In this document: piece by piece, positions 16,006 through 24,217 of the stretch
How positions within the stretch are numbered: the first letter of the stretch is position 1
Layout: each line of letters opens with the position of its first letter
Assembly (NCBI RefSeq): GCF_039522525.1
Contig: NZ_BAAADO010000004.1
Coordinates: forward strand, 387,372-451,371
Origin: Salinibacillus aidingensis
GTDB lineage: Bacteria; Bacillota; Bacilli; Bacillales; Alkalibacillaceae
Direction of reading: 5' to 3'
Length of the DNA: 64,000 bases
The notes under the pieces: generated by a model
The model's input: only the letters and a program-made list of their open reading frames with translations
The model's database searches: none
What the model was told of the DNA's origin: nothing
Made by a program: the position numbers and the translations under genes

Positions 16006-17421
16006 GTGAAAGAATTGCTTAGAAGAATCCCACCTGTTCATGAAATTCAAAGGAAGCCAGAAATTAAGGACATTCAGGAGCGTTTGAATATTACGAGAGA
16101 GAAGCTAAAGCATTGGATACAAACGGAAATCGAACATGTCCGTCAATTGATGATGACAAACAAACGGGAATTTCAACATAAAGAAGAAATTGAAGAATAT
16201 ATTATTTATCAGGTAAAGCAGAAGAGTATGAATTGGGAGAAGGACAATCTCACAAGGGTCATAAATGCCACCGGAACCATCTTACATACAAATTTAGGCC
16301 GGGCAAGATTATCGGACGAGGCCCTTGAACATGTGGCGAATGTGGCTAAGCATTATTCAAACTTGGAGTATAGCACAAAGAAGGGGGAACGGGGCTCCAG
16401 ACACAGCATTGTTGAAGAGCTTATTAAAGAAGTGACAGGGGCTGAGGCTGCACTTGTTGTGAATAACAATGCGGCAGCTGTTTATTTAACCTTACGAGCC
16501 CTGGCTAAAAATCAGGAAGTCATTGTCTCACGGGGAGAGCTTGTTGAAATCGGCGGGAGCTTTCGAGTTTCCTCTATTATGTCGGAAAGCGATGCACAAT
16601 TAGTTGAAGTAGGAACGACGAATAAAACCCATGATTTTGATTATCTGGACGCTATAAATGAACAAACTGTGATGATCCTGAAAGTACATACGAGTAACTT
16701 TAAAATAACTGGTTTTACTGACCAAGTAAACACAGAGGATCTTGCTACTATCGCAAATAAGAATGGTTTGATTTATTACGAAGATTTGGGAAGCGGGGCT
16801 CTCATCAATTTGGAGGACTATGGAATTGGCGATGAACCCGTTGTAAGAGATATATTAGAAGCGGGAGCACATTTAGTTTCTTTTAGTGGTGACAAGCTAT
16901 TAGGGGGACCGCAGGCAGGTATAGTTGCGGGCAGAAAAGATCTAATTGACGTGTTAAAACGCCATCAACTGGCAAGAGTTCTGCGAGTGGACAAAATGAC
17001 ATTGGCCGCTCTGGAAACCACGTTAAGAATGTACGCCAAAGGGACACACTCTTCACTAATGAGTATACCAGCTATAAGAGATATTTTAAGACCCGCCTCA
17101 GAAATCAAGGAAAATGTTCAGGCATTTTTGGAGAAGGCAACTGCAAACACCATGCTGACTTTTGACATCCGTGATAGCTATGCAACGATTGGTGGGGGGA
17201 CCATGCCGGATGAGCAAGTTCAAAGCTATGGTGTTCTTGTTCAATCCAGTGTTATATCTCCTGAACAGCTTGAAATCCGTTTGCGAAATCAGGACACTCC
17301 CGTTATTGGGCGGTTCTTAGATGAACAGCTGTTTCTGGATTTCAGAACATTGGACCATAATGATATTGATCAGTTGCACAGAATACTCGCCAGTATTAAT
17401 CAGGATTTAGAGGTCATGTGA
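16006..17421 (+). CDS. selA: SelA, L-seryl-tRNA(Sec) selenium transferase
   Basis: 471 residues from the GTG at 16006, preceded by GGAGGT; the upstream in-frame extension lacks a ribosome binding site. The PLP enzyme converts Ser-tRNA-Sec to Sec-tRNA-Sec using selenophosphate. Visible are ATGTILHTNLGRA (88-100), VNNNAAAVYLTLRAL and the PLP Lys K297 in SFSGDKLLGGPQAG. It follows the SelW-like gene by 77 bases. Its 3' end overlaps the convergent sspP by 15 bases. Confidence 0.96.
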   Translation: MKELLRRIPPVHEIQRKPEIKDIQERLNITREKLKHWIQTEIEHVRQLMMTNKREFQHKEEIEEYIIYQVKQKSMNWEKDNLTRVINATGTILHTNLGRARLSDEALEHVANVAKHYSNLEYSTKKGERGSRHSIVEELIKEVTGAEAALVVNNNAAAVYLTLRALAKNQEVIVSRGELVEIGGSFRVSSIMSESDAQLVEVGTTNKTHDFDYLDAINEQTVMILKVHTSNFKITGFTDQVNTEDLATIANKNGLIYYEDLGSGALINLEDYGIGDEPVVRDILEAGAHLVSFSGDKLLGGPQAGIVAGRKDLIDVLKRHQLARVLRVDKMTLAALETTLRMYAKGTHSSLMSIPAIRDILRPASEIKENVQAFLEKATANTMLTFDIRDSYATIGGGTMPDEQVQSYGVLVQSSVISPEQLEIRLRNQDTPVIGRFLDEQLFLDFRTLDHNDIDQLHRILASINQDLEVM

Positions 17422-17538
17422 TGCGCCCTTTTTCTGTCTGGTATGGTTACGGTTTTTTACTTTTTTTGAACCTTTCATGGGGACGCCATACGGTTGCTTG
17501 GCCTGGCGATTTAATTTGGAATTTTTTTGTTCAGCCAA
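17407..17538 (-). CDS. sspP: SspP-like small acid-soluble spore protein
   Basis: 43 residues from a TTG preceded by AAAGGAGGAG, MAEQKNSKLNRQAKQPYGVP then MKGSKKVKNRNHTRQKK, ending ASHDL. The block GSKKVKNRNHTRQK and the SHD ending are characteristic of B. subtilis SspP. It lies upstream of and divergent from aconitase, as sspP/sspO do in B. subtilis; I find no sspO. Its stop lies inside the end of selA. Expression is expected in the forespore. Confidence 0.88.
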   Translation of the reverse strand: MAEQKNSKLNRQAKQPYGVPMKGSKKVKNRNHTRQKKGASHDL

Positions 17539-17637
17539 ATCAATCTCCTCCTTTCAAAAAGTATGTTGTGAAAAATCAGGGGTTTCTATCCGCCGCGCAT
17601 CGAAAGTTCAAGAGAAAGAATGGATATGAATAATTGT

Positions 17638-17657
17638 TTTTAGAAATTTTTCTAAAA
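17638..17657. promoter_or_regulatory. Perfect palindrome upstream of aconitase
   Basis: TTTTAGAAA-TT-TTTCTAAAA, a 9-bp inverted repeat immediately upstream of the candidate -35. It may be an operator for a metabolic regulator; CcpC or CodY are possibilities, but the match to either consensus is poor. Confidence 0.4.
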
Positions 17658-17660
17658 GAT

Positions 17661-17689
17661 TTTACTTATTGAACATTTTGATTTAAAAT
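17661..17689 (+). promoter_or_regulatory. Candidate aconitase promoter
   Basis: TTTACT and TAAAAT with a 17-base spacer, about 100 bases upstream of the acnA start. The leader between them and the start contains no ORF. Confidence 0.45.
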
Positions 17690-17789
17690 GAGAGTGCAAA
17701 CTGCCTATAGGGATGAAAGTAGATGAAAGTTTAATAGGAAATGAAGCCACATGGTTTCTGTACATAATCTATTAGAGGGGGTAAAAGAT

Positions 17790-20492
17790 ATGGCAGACAA
17801 CGCCTTTAACGCGAGAAAGAATTTTGAAGTTAATGGCAAAACTTATCATTACTATGATTTGAAAGCGCTAGAAAATGCAGGAATTGGAAAAATATCTCGT
17901 TTGCCTTTTTCTGTTCGTGTTTTACTGGAATCGATTTTAAGACAGCATGATGGTACCGTTATCAAAGATGAGCACGTGGAAAAACTGGCTAAATGGGGAA
18001 CAAAAGATGGAAATGTTGATGTACCATTTAAACCATCCCGTGTTATTTTACAGGACTTCACAGGTGTACCAGCTGTAGTTGATCTGGCCTCCTTACGTAA
18101 AGCCATGGTTGATATGGGAGGAAGTCCGGATTCTATTAATCCTGAGGTCCCTGTTGACCTGGTTATTGACCACTCTGTACAGGTTGATAAATACGGGTCT
18201 CCTGACGCATTAAATTTAAATATGGAGCTTGAATTTGACCGTAATAAAGAGCGCTATGAGTTCCTTCACTGGGCTCAGAAAGCATTTGATAACTACCGCG
18301 CTGTTCCACCTGCAACGGGTATTGTTCACCAGGTAAACCTGGAATACCTTGCTAACGTTGTTCATTCAGCTGAAACCGAAGATGGTGAAGTGGAAGCTTT
18401 CCCTGATACCCTAGTTGGTACAGACTCTCATACCACGATGATTAACGGTCTGGGTATTCTGGGCTGGGGTGTTGGTGGAATCGAAGCTGAAGCAGGTATG
18501 CTTGGTCAGCCTTCCTATGTTCCAGCACCTGAGGTAATCGGTGTTAAGCTTACCGGTAAATTTCCTGAAGGGACAACAGCAACCGACTTGGCCTTAAAAG
18601 TAACACAGGCTCTTCGTGAGAAAAATGTCGTTGGAAAATTTGTTGAATTCTTTGGCCCAGGTTTAAGCGAAATGCCACTTGCCGATAGGGCTACCATTTC
18701 TAATATGGCGCCTGAATATGGTGCAACTTGTGGTTTCTTCCCGGTCGACAACGAATCTCTTGAGTATCTTCGTCTGACTGGACGCAGTGAAGAGCAAATT
18801 AAACTTGTTGAAACTTATTGTAAACAAAATGAGCTATTTTATACACCGGACCAGGAAGATCCTGAATTTACTGATCTTGTTGAGATTGATCTTTATGAGC
18901 TTGAACCAAACCTGTCCGGTCCAAAACGCCCGCAGGATCGTATTCCACTGTCCCAAATGAAGGAATCTTTCAATAAGGCGTTAACAGATCCAGCCGGCAA
19001 CCATGGTTTTGGTTTAGATGAAAATGAGAAGGATAAAGAGGCTGTAGTTAAGTTCTCCAATGGCGAAGAAACGGTTATGAAAACAGGAGCTCTTGCTATT
19101 GCAGCTATTACGTCCTGTACAAATACATCAAACCCGCATGTCATGTTAGGAGCAGGCTTACTTGCTAAAAATGCCGTTGAAAAAGGACTTGAGGTACCTT
19201 CATATGTAAAAACATCACTGGCACCAGGTTCTAAGGTTGTTACGCGTTACTTAGAAGATGCAGGTCTTATGGAATACCTGGATAAACTTGGTTTTAACCT
19301 GGTTGGTTACGGTTGTACAACATGTATCGGTAACTCCGGACCACTTCTTCCTGAAATTGAAGAAGCTATTGCAGAGAGTGATTTAACAGCTTCATCCGTC
19401 CTTTCCGGTAACCGGAACTTTGAGGGTCGTATTCATCCACTAGTAAAAGCAAACTACCTTGCTTCACCACCATTGGTTGTTGCTTATGCACTTGCTGGTA
19501 CTGTGGACATTGATCTGAAAAACGAACCACTTGGCAAAGATAAGGATGGAAATGATGTTTACTTTAAAGACATCTGGCCATCAAGTGAAGCAGTAAAAGA
19601 GGAAATATCAAAGGTTGTTACACCGGACATCTTCCGTAAAGAATATGAGGAAGTGTTCAATTCCAATGAAAAATGGAACCAGATTGATACTACGGATGAG
19701 CCACTTTACGAGTGGGATGAAAACTCTACTTATATCCAGAACCCTCCATTCTTTGAAGGGCTGGCGAAAGATCCTGAAACCGTAAAACCTTTGAAGGATT
19801 TACGTGTAGTGGGTAAATTTGGAGATTCTGTCACTACAGACCATATTTCCCCGGCTGGTGCTATTCCAAGAGATATGCCTGCTGGTAAGTACTTAATTGA
19901 AAAAGGCGTTTCTCCACGTAACTTCAACTCCTATGGTTCCCGTCGCGGAAACCATGAAGTGATGATGCGCGGAACGTTTGGTAACATCCGAATTCGAAAT
20001 GAGATTGCCCCTGGGACAGAAGGCGGATATACGACTTATTGGCCAACAGAAGAAGTTATGCCAATTTATGATGCTGCCATGAAATACCAGGAGGACAATA
20101 CAGGATTAATGGTTATTGCCGGTAAGGATTATGGTATGGGAAGTTCCCGTGACTGGGCTGCAAAAGGTACAAATCTTTTAGGTATTAAAACCGTTATTGC
20201 TGAAAGCTTTGAGCGTATCCACCGCTCCAACCTTGTTATGATGGGTGTGCTGCCTCTCCAGTTTAAAGAAGGAGAAAGCATTGAATCCCTTGGTTTAACC
20301 GGTAAGGAAACCTACAACGTTGAAGTTGACGAAAGCGTTAAGCCACATGGTCTGGTTAAGGTTACAGCAACAGACGAAGAAGGCAATAAGAAAGAGTTTG
20401 AAGTTGTTGCCCGTTTTGATAGTGATGTGGAAGTAGATTATTACCGTCACGGCGGAATTCTTCAAATGGTACTGCGCAACAAGCTCAAATAA
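17790..20492 (+). CDS. acnA: Aconitate hydratase A
   Basis: 900 residues from MADNAFNARKNFEV, chosen for the AGAGGGGGT upstream and family length. It interconverts citrate and isocitrate in the TCA cycle. The [4Fe-4S] ligands lie in ITSCTNTSNPHV and GYGCTTCIGNSGPL. SDSVTTDHISPAG and MGSSRDWAAKG are the C-terminal swivel-domain active-site signatures. In Bacillus it is also an iron-responsive RNA-binding protein (CitB). A hairpin terminator follows. Confidence 0.97.
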   Translation: MADNAFNARKNFEVNGKTYHYYDLKALENAGIGKISRLPFSVRVLLESILRQHDGTVIKDEHVEKLAKWGTKDGNVDVPFKPSRVILQDFTGVPAVVDLASLRKAMVDMGGSPDSINPEVPVDLVIDHSVQVDKYGSPDALNLNMELEFDRNKERYEFLHWAQKAFDNYRAVPPATGIVHQVNLEYLANVVHSAETEDGEVEAFPDTLVGTDSHTTMINGLGILGWGVGGIEAEAGMLGQPSYVPAPEVIGVKLTGKFPEGTTATDLALKVTQALREKNVVGKFVEFFGPGLSEMPLADRATISNMAPEYGATCGFFPVDNESLEYLRLTGRSEEQIKLVETYCKQNELFYTPDQEDPEFTDLVEIDLYELEPNLSGPKRPQDRIPLSQMKESFNKALTDPAGNHGFGLDENEKDKEAVVKFSNGEETVMKTGALAIAAITSCTNTSNPHVMLGAGLLAKNAVEKGLEVPSYVKTSLAPGSKVVTRYLEDAGLMEYLDKLGFNLVGYGCTTCIGNSGPLLPEIEEAIAESDLTASSVLSGNRNFEGRIHPLVKANYLASPPLVVAYALAGTVDIDLKNEPLGKDKDGNDVYFKDIWPSSEAVKEEISKVVTPDIFRKEYEEVFNSNEKWNQIDTTDEPLYEWDENSTYIQNPPFFEGLAKDPETVKPLKDLRVVGKFGDSVTTDHISPAGAIPRDMPAGKYLIEKGVSPRNFNSYGSRRGNHEVMMRGTFGNIRIRNEIAPGTEGGYTTYWPTEEVMPIYDAAMKYQEDNTGLMVIAGKDYGMGSSRDWAAKGTNLLGIKTVIAESFERIHRSNLVMMGVLPLQFKEGESIESLGLTGKETYNVEVDESVKPHGLVKVTATDEEGNKKEFEVVARFDSDVEVDYYRHGGILQMVLRNKLK

Positions 20493-20512
20493 AATATGTT
20501 TTGGTTGTGATG

Positions 20513-20538
20513 AAAGCACCTCTTCGGGGGTGCTTTTC
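20513..20538 (+). terminator. Terminator after acnA
   Basis: AAAGCACC and GGTGCTTT pair around a TCTTCGG-type loop and end in TTTCTTTG. Confidence 0.85.
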
Positions 20539-20613
20539 TTTGTTAAAGCGGGCCAGCATGATAAAATATGATTTAGAACATAAATTCTAACCTATAAGTG
20601 GAGAAGGAGAAAT

Positions 20614-21213
20614 ATGAAACTCATCAAACGTTTGATTGGACCAGCGATCATTTTAACCATGTTTACCATTGTGGTTTTTAATTTTGCCCAGGAACAGGTA
20701 AATGATAGCCGTGCAAATAAAGAGGAAGAATTTGACGGGGTTGCCGTAGCTGTTCCAGATGAATACGAATCAGAGAATCAAACTTCCGTCGAAATAGGGG
20801 AAACTGCCCCTGACTTCACCTTACATACCCTTGAGGGGGAGCAGGTGAAATTATCCGAACTTAATGGTGAGAAAGTTATGCTTAACTTTTGGGCAACATG
20901 GTGTAAGCCGTGCAGAAAAGAAATGCCGGAAATGCAGAAATTTCATGAAAAATACGGAGATAAAATGAACATTATTGCGGTAAATGCAACAGGATATGAG
21001 ACTTCAGAAAACAATGTCCAGGACTTCGTAAACAAATATCATCTGACCTTTCCTGTACCTTTAGATCAGGAACTAACCGTAACGATGGATCAATACCAGG
21101 TATTTAATCTTCCCTCCAGTTACTTTATTAATACAGAGGGGAAGGTTATTGAAAAGTATTCCGGTTCCATTACCTTTGAAGTCCTAAAAGAAAAGATGTC
21201 AAATTTACAGTAA
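20614..21213 (+). CDS. yneN: ResA/TlpA-like membrane-anchored thioredoxin
   Basis: 199 residues. An N-terminal signal anchor (about 7-26) precedes an extracytoplasmic thioredoxin domain with WCKPC (C97, C100) and LPSSYFINTEGKV, including the cis-Pro loop. It would reduce or handle thiols outside the membrane, probably recharged by CcdA. The location between citB and sspN/tlp matches B. subtilis yneN. GGAGAAGG precedes the ATG. Confidence 0.88.
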   Translation: MKLIKRLIGPAIILTMFTIVVFNFAQEQVNDSRANKEEEFDGVAVAVPDEYESENQTSVEIGETAPDFTLHTLEGEQVKLSELNGEKVMLNFWATWCKPCRKEMPEMQKFHEKYGDKMNIIAVNATGYETSENNVQDFVNKYHLTFPVPLDQELTVTMDQYQVFNLPSSYFINTEGKVIEKYSGSITFEVLKEKMSNLQ

Positions 21214-21269
21214 TTCCGTATAATCCTTTTATTCATTGGAAATATTGTTTATAAAGGAGAGATATTCCA

Positions 21270-21416
21270 ATGAATAAAAGACGAAAGCTAAGTTTTACTG
21301 AAATGTTAGAACTGGAACGTGAACAAATCAGACAAAATCCGGAACTCATGGATAAAATTGAACAAAAGCTTGAGGATAGACTTGCCTCAGGTACTATGGA
21401 GACAGCTGAAGAGTAA
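21270..21416 (+). CDS. FbpB-like small basic protein
   Basis: 48 residues preceded by AAAGGAGAG. MNKRRKLSFTEMLELEREQI then RQNPELMDKIEQKLEDR resembles the short FbpB family pattern (LSFxELVxxNKxELLxDxxxMxKIExxLExR). In B. subtilis FbpB assists Fur-dependent iron sparing; no Fur box is evident here, so the function is uncertain. Confidence 0.65.
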   Translation: MNKRRKLSFTEMLELEREQIRQNPELMDKIEQKLEDRLASGTMETAEE

Positions 21417-21434
21417 TCTTAGCTGTCTTTTTTT
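21401..21434 (+). terminator. Terminator overlapping the FbpB-like stop codon
   Basis: GACAGCT and AGCTGTC flank the stop codon and are followed by TTTTTTT. Confidence 0.7.
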
Positions 21435-21596
21435 GGTATATGAAATAAATAGCCTATTTTCGATAAGGAATCAGGAGGGTGCAAGACTGGCTTCAGCACC
21501 CAACGATTTTATTTTTCCATCATTTTCACTTACATACTTCAACCGCTATAACAAAACATAAGCATGAACGACTTCTTCAAAAAAGGGGTTAAACGA

Positions 21597-21737
21597 ATGG
21601 GAAATCCAAGAAAAAACTCTGAACAATATAAACCGAATAAGCATGGGCATATCAGTAAAAGTTTTGATGGAAACAAAGGCCGGAAATATCAGACCAAAGG
21701 AAAAGAAGCACAGTGGATTCAGCCTAAAGGAAATTAA
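21597..21737 (+). CDS. sspN: SspN, small acid-soluble spore protein
   Basis: 46 residues, MGNPRKNSEQYKPNKHGH then ISKSFDGNKGRKYQTKGKE, ending QPKGN. The MGNPxKNS start and the position directly upstream of tlp match B. subtilis sspN, which is cotranscribed with tlp in the forespore. A weak AAGGGG precedes the ATG. Composition is basic and polar, typical of minor spore proteins. Confidence 0.88.
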   Translation: MGNPRKNSEQYKPNKHGHISKSFDGNKGRKYQTKGKEAQWIQPKGN

Positions 21738-21755
21738 TATGGGAGGAGTATGGCC

Positions 21756-21986
21756 ATGAATCATCGACACAATCAGCCTAAACCAGATGATCGTTCAGAT
21801 AACGTTGAAAAACTTCAGGAAATGGTACAAAACACAATTGAAAATATGGAAGAAGCCGAGGAAACAGCACAGTATGCATCCGGAAATGACCGTGCCGATA
21901 TCGAAGCAAAAAATGAACGTAGAAGAGAATCCATTGAAGCTATGCGAAATGAAATTAAAGATGAAGCCCGCGATCAGAACCATTAA
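21756..21986 (+). CDS. tlp: Tlp, minor spore protein
   Basis: 76 residues from MNHRHNQPKPDDRSDN. I prefer the second ATG at 21756 because GGGAGG at 21741 is 9 bases away; the ATG at 21750 would be only 3 bases from it. PDDRSDNVEKLQEMVQNTIE, then NMEEAEETAQ and EAKNERRRESIEAMR, is the Tlp signature. It is highly charged, lacks Cys, and is a core-located spore protein despite its thioredoxin-like name. It is paired with sspN. Confidence 0.94.
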   Translation: MNHRHNQPKPDDRSDNVEKLQEMVQNTIENMEEAEETAQYASGNDRADIEAKNERRRESIEAMRNEIKDEARDQNH

Positions 21987-21997
21987 GCCGAATGAGG

Positions 21998-22026
21998 AAA
22001 ACCTGCCTTTTAACAGGCAGGTTTTT
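21998..22026 (+). terminator. Terminator after tlp
   Basis: AAAACCTGCC and GGCAGGTTTTT pair around TTTTAACA, with a T-run. Confidence 0.85.
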
Positions 22027-22104
22027 CATGTGTGAGCTCTGCTAAAAGTAATTGATTATGTTAAAATAATTTTTAGTTGAGTTCATAATTAGGGGGAAAG
22101 ATAC

Positions 22105-22524
22105 GTGAAAGTAGTAGAAACAGACATACAGGTAAGATACCAGGAAACCGATCAAATGGGAGTCGTATACCATGCTAATTACTTAGTATGGTTTGAGATA
22201 GGACGGACCCGTTTTCTGGAGGAATTGGGCTTCCAATATCATGAGATGGAAAAAGAAGATATTGTTTCTCCGGTACTGGATGCCGATGTACAATTTAAAA
22301 CCCCGGTTCGATATGGAGAGCAAGCACGTGTGAAAACATGGATTGATTCTTACGACGGTCTGAAAGTGGTTTATGCCTATGAAATACGTAACGGAAATGA
22401 TGAAGTGTCTGTGACGGGCAAAACCTCACATGTCTGTGTGAAAAAAGACAGCTTCAGGCCTGTTTCGACCCGGAAAAAATTCCCGGCACTTCACGAGGCC
22501 TATCTTGAAGCAAAGGGTGATTGA
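22105..22524 (+). CDS. yneP: YneP, hotdog-fold acyl-CoA thioesterase
   Basis: 139 residues from a GTG preceded by GGGGGAAAG. The 4HBT/YbgC motif YQETDQMGVVYHANYLVWFE (about residues 13-32) includes the catalytic Asp. DVQFKTPVRYGE is a typical second strand. It probably hydrolyses short-chain acyl-CoA; the substrate is not predictable. It is 6 bases upstream of yneQ and likely cotranscribed. Confidence 0.9.
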   Translation: MKVVETDIQVRYQETDQMGVVYHANYLVWFEIGRTRFLEELGFQYHEMEKEDIVSPVLDADVQFKTPVRYGEQARVKTWIDSYDGLKVVYAYEIRNGNDEVSVTGKTSHVCVKKDSFRPVSTRKKFPALHEAYLEAKGD

Positions 22525-22530
22525 TAACAT

Positions 22531-22830
22531 ATGGCTTTTGGTGTAAAAAGAGCTGAAGTAAACAAGTGGAAGCAGGATGTGAAGGATGGGAAAATAGCCT
22601 TTATTACACATTATTGGCTTGATGATCGTTTTCCTGACAGTCGGACCGTTACAAAAGCCGGATGTAATGACCTCGAGAAATTAAAGGCATGGGGGAAAAA
22701 ATATGGATTGAAGCCGGAATGGATTCACCAGGATGAAGAATTTCCGCACTTTGATCTGATAGGGAAGTTTCAAAAGGATATTTTAAAAGCTGAGAATCAA
22801 CTAGAACAAATCAATCGTTTTGAATTATAA
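22531..22830 (+). CDS. yneQ: YneQ, conserved hypothetical protein
   Basis: 99 residues. MAFGVKRAEVNKWKQDV, FITHYWLDDRFPDSRTVTKA, GCNDLEKLKAWGKKYGLKPE and PHFDLIGKFQKDIL match B. subtilis YneQ over its full length. It is small and soluble, with no known function. It follows yneP in a two-gene unit ended by a terminator. Confidence 0.92.
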   Translation: MAFGVKRAEVNKWKQDVKDGKIAFITHYWLDDRFPDSRTVTKAGCNDLEKLKAWGKKYGLKPEWIHQDEEFPHFDLIGKFQKDILKAENQLEQINRFEL

Positions 22831-22882
22831 AAAGGCTATATGTGGCAAGGATAACTTCTGTCACATATAGCCTTTGTTTTTT
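22829..22882. terminator. Bidirectional terminator between yneQ and yidD
   Basis: AAAAAGGCTATATGTG and CACATATAGCCTTT pair almost perfectly. T-runs occur on both strands between convergent genes. Confidence 0.85.
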
Positions 22883-23129
22883 ATAAATCTGAGCTATTTT
22901 TGTTATTCTGACGCTGCTTTTCCGGTACAGGATCAAATCCTCCGGGATGAAAGGGATGGCATTTTAAAATTCGTTTTACCGTTAAATAAGTCCCTTTTAT
23001 AGCCCCAAACCTTTTATAGGCTTCCAATCCGTATTCAGAACAAGTAGGCTGAAAACGGCAGGAAGGCGGTTTTAGTGGTGAAATATATTTGCGATACAAA
23101 TTAAGAATAGAGATAAAAAAATACTTCAT
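22881..23129 (-). CDS. yidD: YidD, membrane protein insertion efficiency factor
   Basis: 82 residues. LNLYRKYISPLKPPSCRFQPTC (short form: RKYISP..CRFQPTCSEY), then GLEAYKRFG and RILKCHPFHPGGFDPVP, are diagnostic of the YidD (DUF37) family. It is an amphipathic protein that assists YidC-dependent insertion. In B. subtilis the homologue (ytjA) is elsewhere. It lies 11 bases downstream of folE2. Confidence 0.95.
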   Translation of the reverse strand: MKYFFISILNLYRKYISPLKPPSCRFQPTCSEYGLEAYKRFGAIKGTYLTVKRILKCHPFHPGGFDPVPEKQRQNNKNSSDL

Positions 23130-23140
23130 TAAGAACCCTT

Positions 23141-24070
23141 CTAATCGATTTCCTTGGTTTTATCATAATGAATACTTGCCACTGCATCATGAAGGTGTAT
23201 GGACTCTTCATTTACACATTTTACATCGAAGACTTTTACAAAGGGCATTTCATATAAATCAGCAGCAACCAATCGCACAATATCCTCGACAAACCGTGGA
23301 TTCTCATAAGCGGTCTCTGTTACCATTTTCTCATCCGGACGCTTTAATACAGGATGGATACGAGCACTTGCATTGGATTCCGCAGCTTCCAATAGAGCCA
23401 GTTTCCAATCTATTTCCTGTTCGTTAAAGTCATCGGATAAAGTCGCAGCCATGGTGACCTTCCCCCTCTGGTTATGAGCGCTGTATTCACTGATTTCTTT
23501 TGAACAAGGGCAGAGAGTGGTAATGGTTCCTTCCAATGATACGTTTACATCAAAATTGGTTTGAGCATGATATTCCACACGTATAGAAGCGGTGGCATGA
23601 TTCATGCCTGCAAGTTCAGAATCAGGTCCTTTACGCTCAAAAAACCATGGGAAAGTAACCTCCATCGTTGCATCCTGTTGTTTGAGACGCTGGGCAAGTT
23701 CTTTCGTGAATTCCTTCATCATCTCAATATCAAGCGTAAACCCATTTTCGTAATAGCGATTCAACTGCTCAGTAAAACGACTCATATTTGTTCCTTTACT
23801 TTCCTGCCGTATACTAGATGAAAAAGAAAATGTACCAATGGTCGTCTGATTAAATGGCTTCATTTTACTGTGAATCACAATGGGATGCTTCACATTCTGA
23901 ATACCAACTGCATCCAGTTCAAATAGAAAATCTCTGCTTGTATTTTGAAGGTCAGGCATCTGATCCTTTTCTGTAGGTTTTGTTTTTGGACCTGGAGGGA
24001 CCGATCCGAATAACTCATGACGTTCTTCTTTGGAAGGTAATTTCTTTTTCTGTTTTTGTACTTTAGACAT
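23141..24070 (-). CDS. folE2: GTP cyclohydrolase IB (FolE2)
   Basis: 309 residues from an ATG preceded by AAAGGAGT. It makes 7,8-dihydroneopterin triphosphate for folate and queuosine synthesis with relaxed metal needs. The conserved active-site Cys region reads TTLCPCSKEISEYSAHNQRG; RFVEDIVR and HDAVA lie near the end. In B. subtilis its homologue is Zur-repressed; I see no convincing Zur box in 24071-24217, so regulation here is open. Confidence 0.94.
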   Translation of the reverse strand: MSKVQKQKKKLPSKEERHELFGSVPPGPKTKPTEKDQMPDLQNTSRDFLFELDAVGIQNVKHPIVIHSKMKPFNQTTIGTFSFSSSIRQESKGTNMSRFTEQLNRYYENGFTLDIEMMKEFTKELAQRLKQQDATMEVTFPWFFERKGPDSELAGMNHATASIRVEYHAQTNFDVNVSLEGTITTLCPCSKEISEYSAHNQRGKVTMAATLSDDFNEQEIDWKLALLEAAESNASARIHPVLKRPDEKMVTETAYENPRFVEDIVRLVAADLYEMPFVKVFDVKCVNEESIHLHDAVASIHYDKTKEID

Positions 24071-24217
24071 ATCTATGACTCCTTTCAGCCTCTGATAGTA
24101 TATCCATAATAAGGTTGTGTATTGATAACTTTGAAGTGAAAATTTGAAAACTTATTAGATTAGAATCACTTAAAAAAAGTATACATTATAAATCTTGTTT
24201 TGTTCAATTTTTAGGCT

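Noticed and set aside
17418..17633. 71-codon plus-strand frame after selA
   Set aside because: It is the antisense of sspP, whose minus-strand frame has a strong ribosome binding site and SspP residues.
21319..21561. 80-codon frame downstream of the ResA-like gene
   Set aside because: It overlaps the FbpB-like gene in another frame, lacks a ribosome binding site and crosses a terminator.
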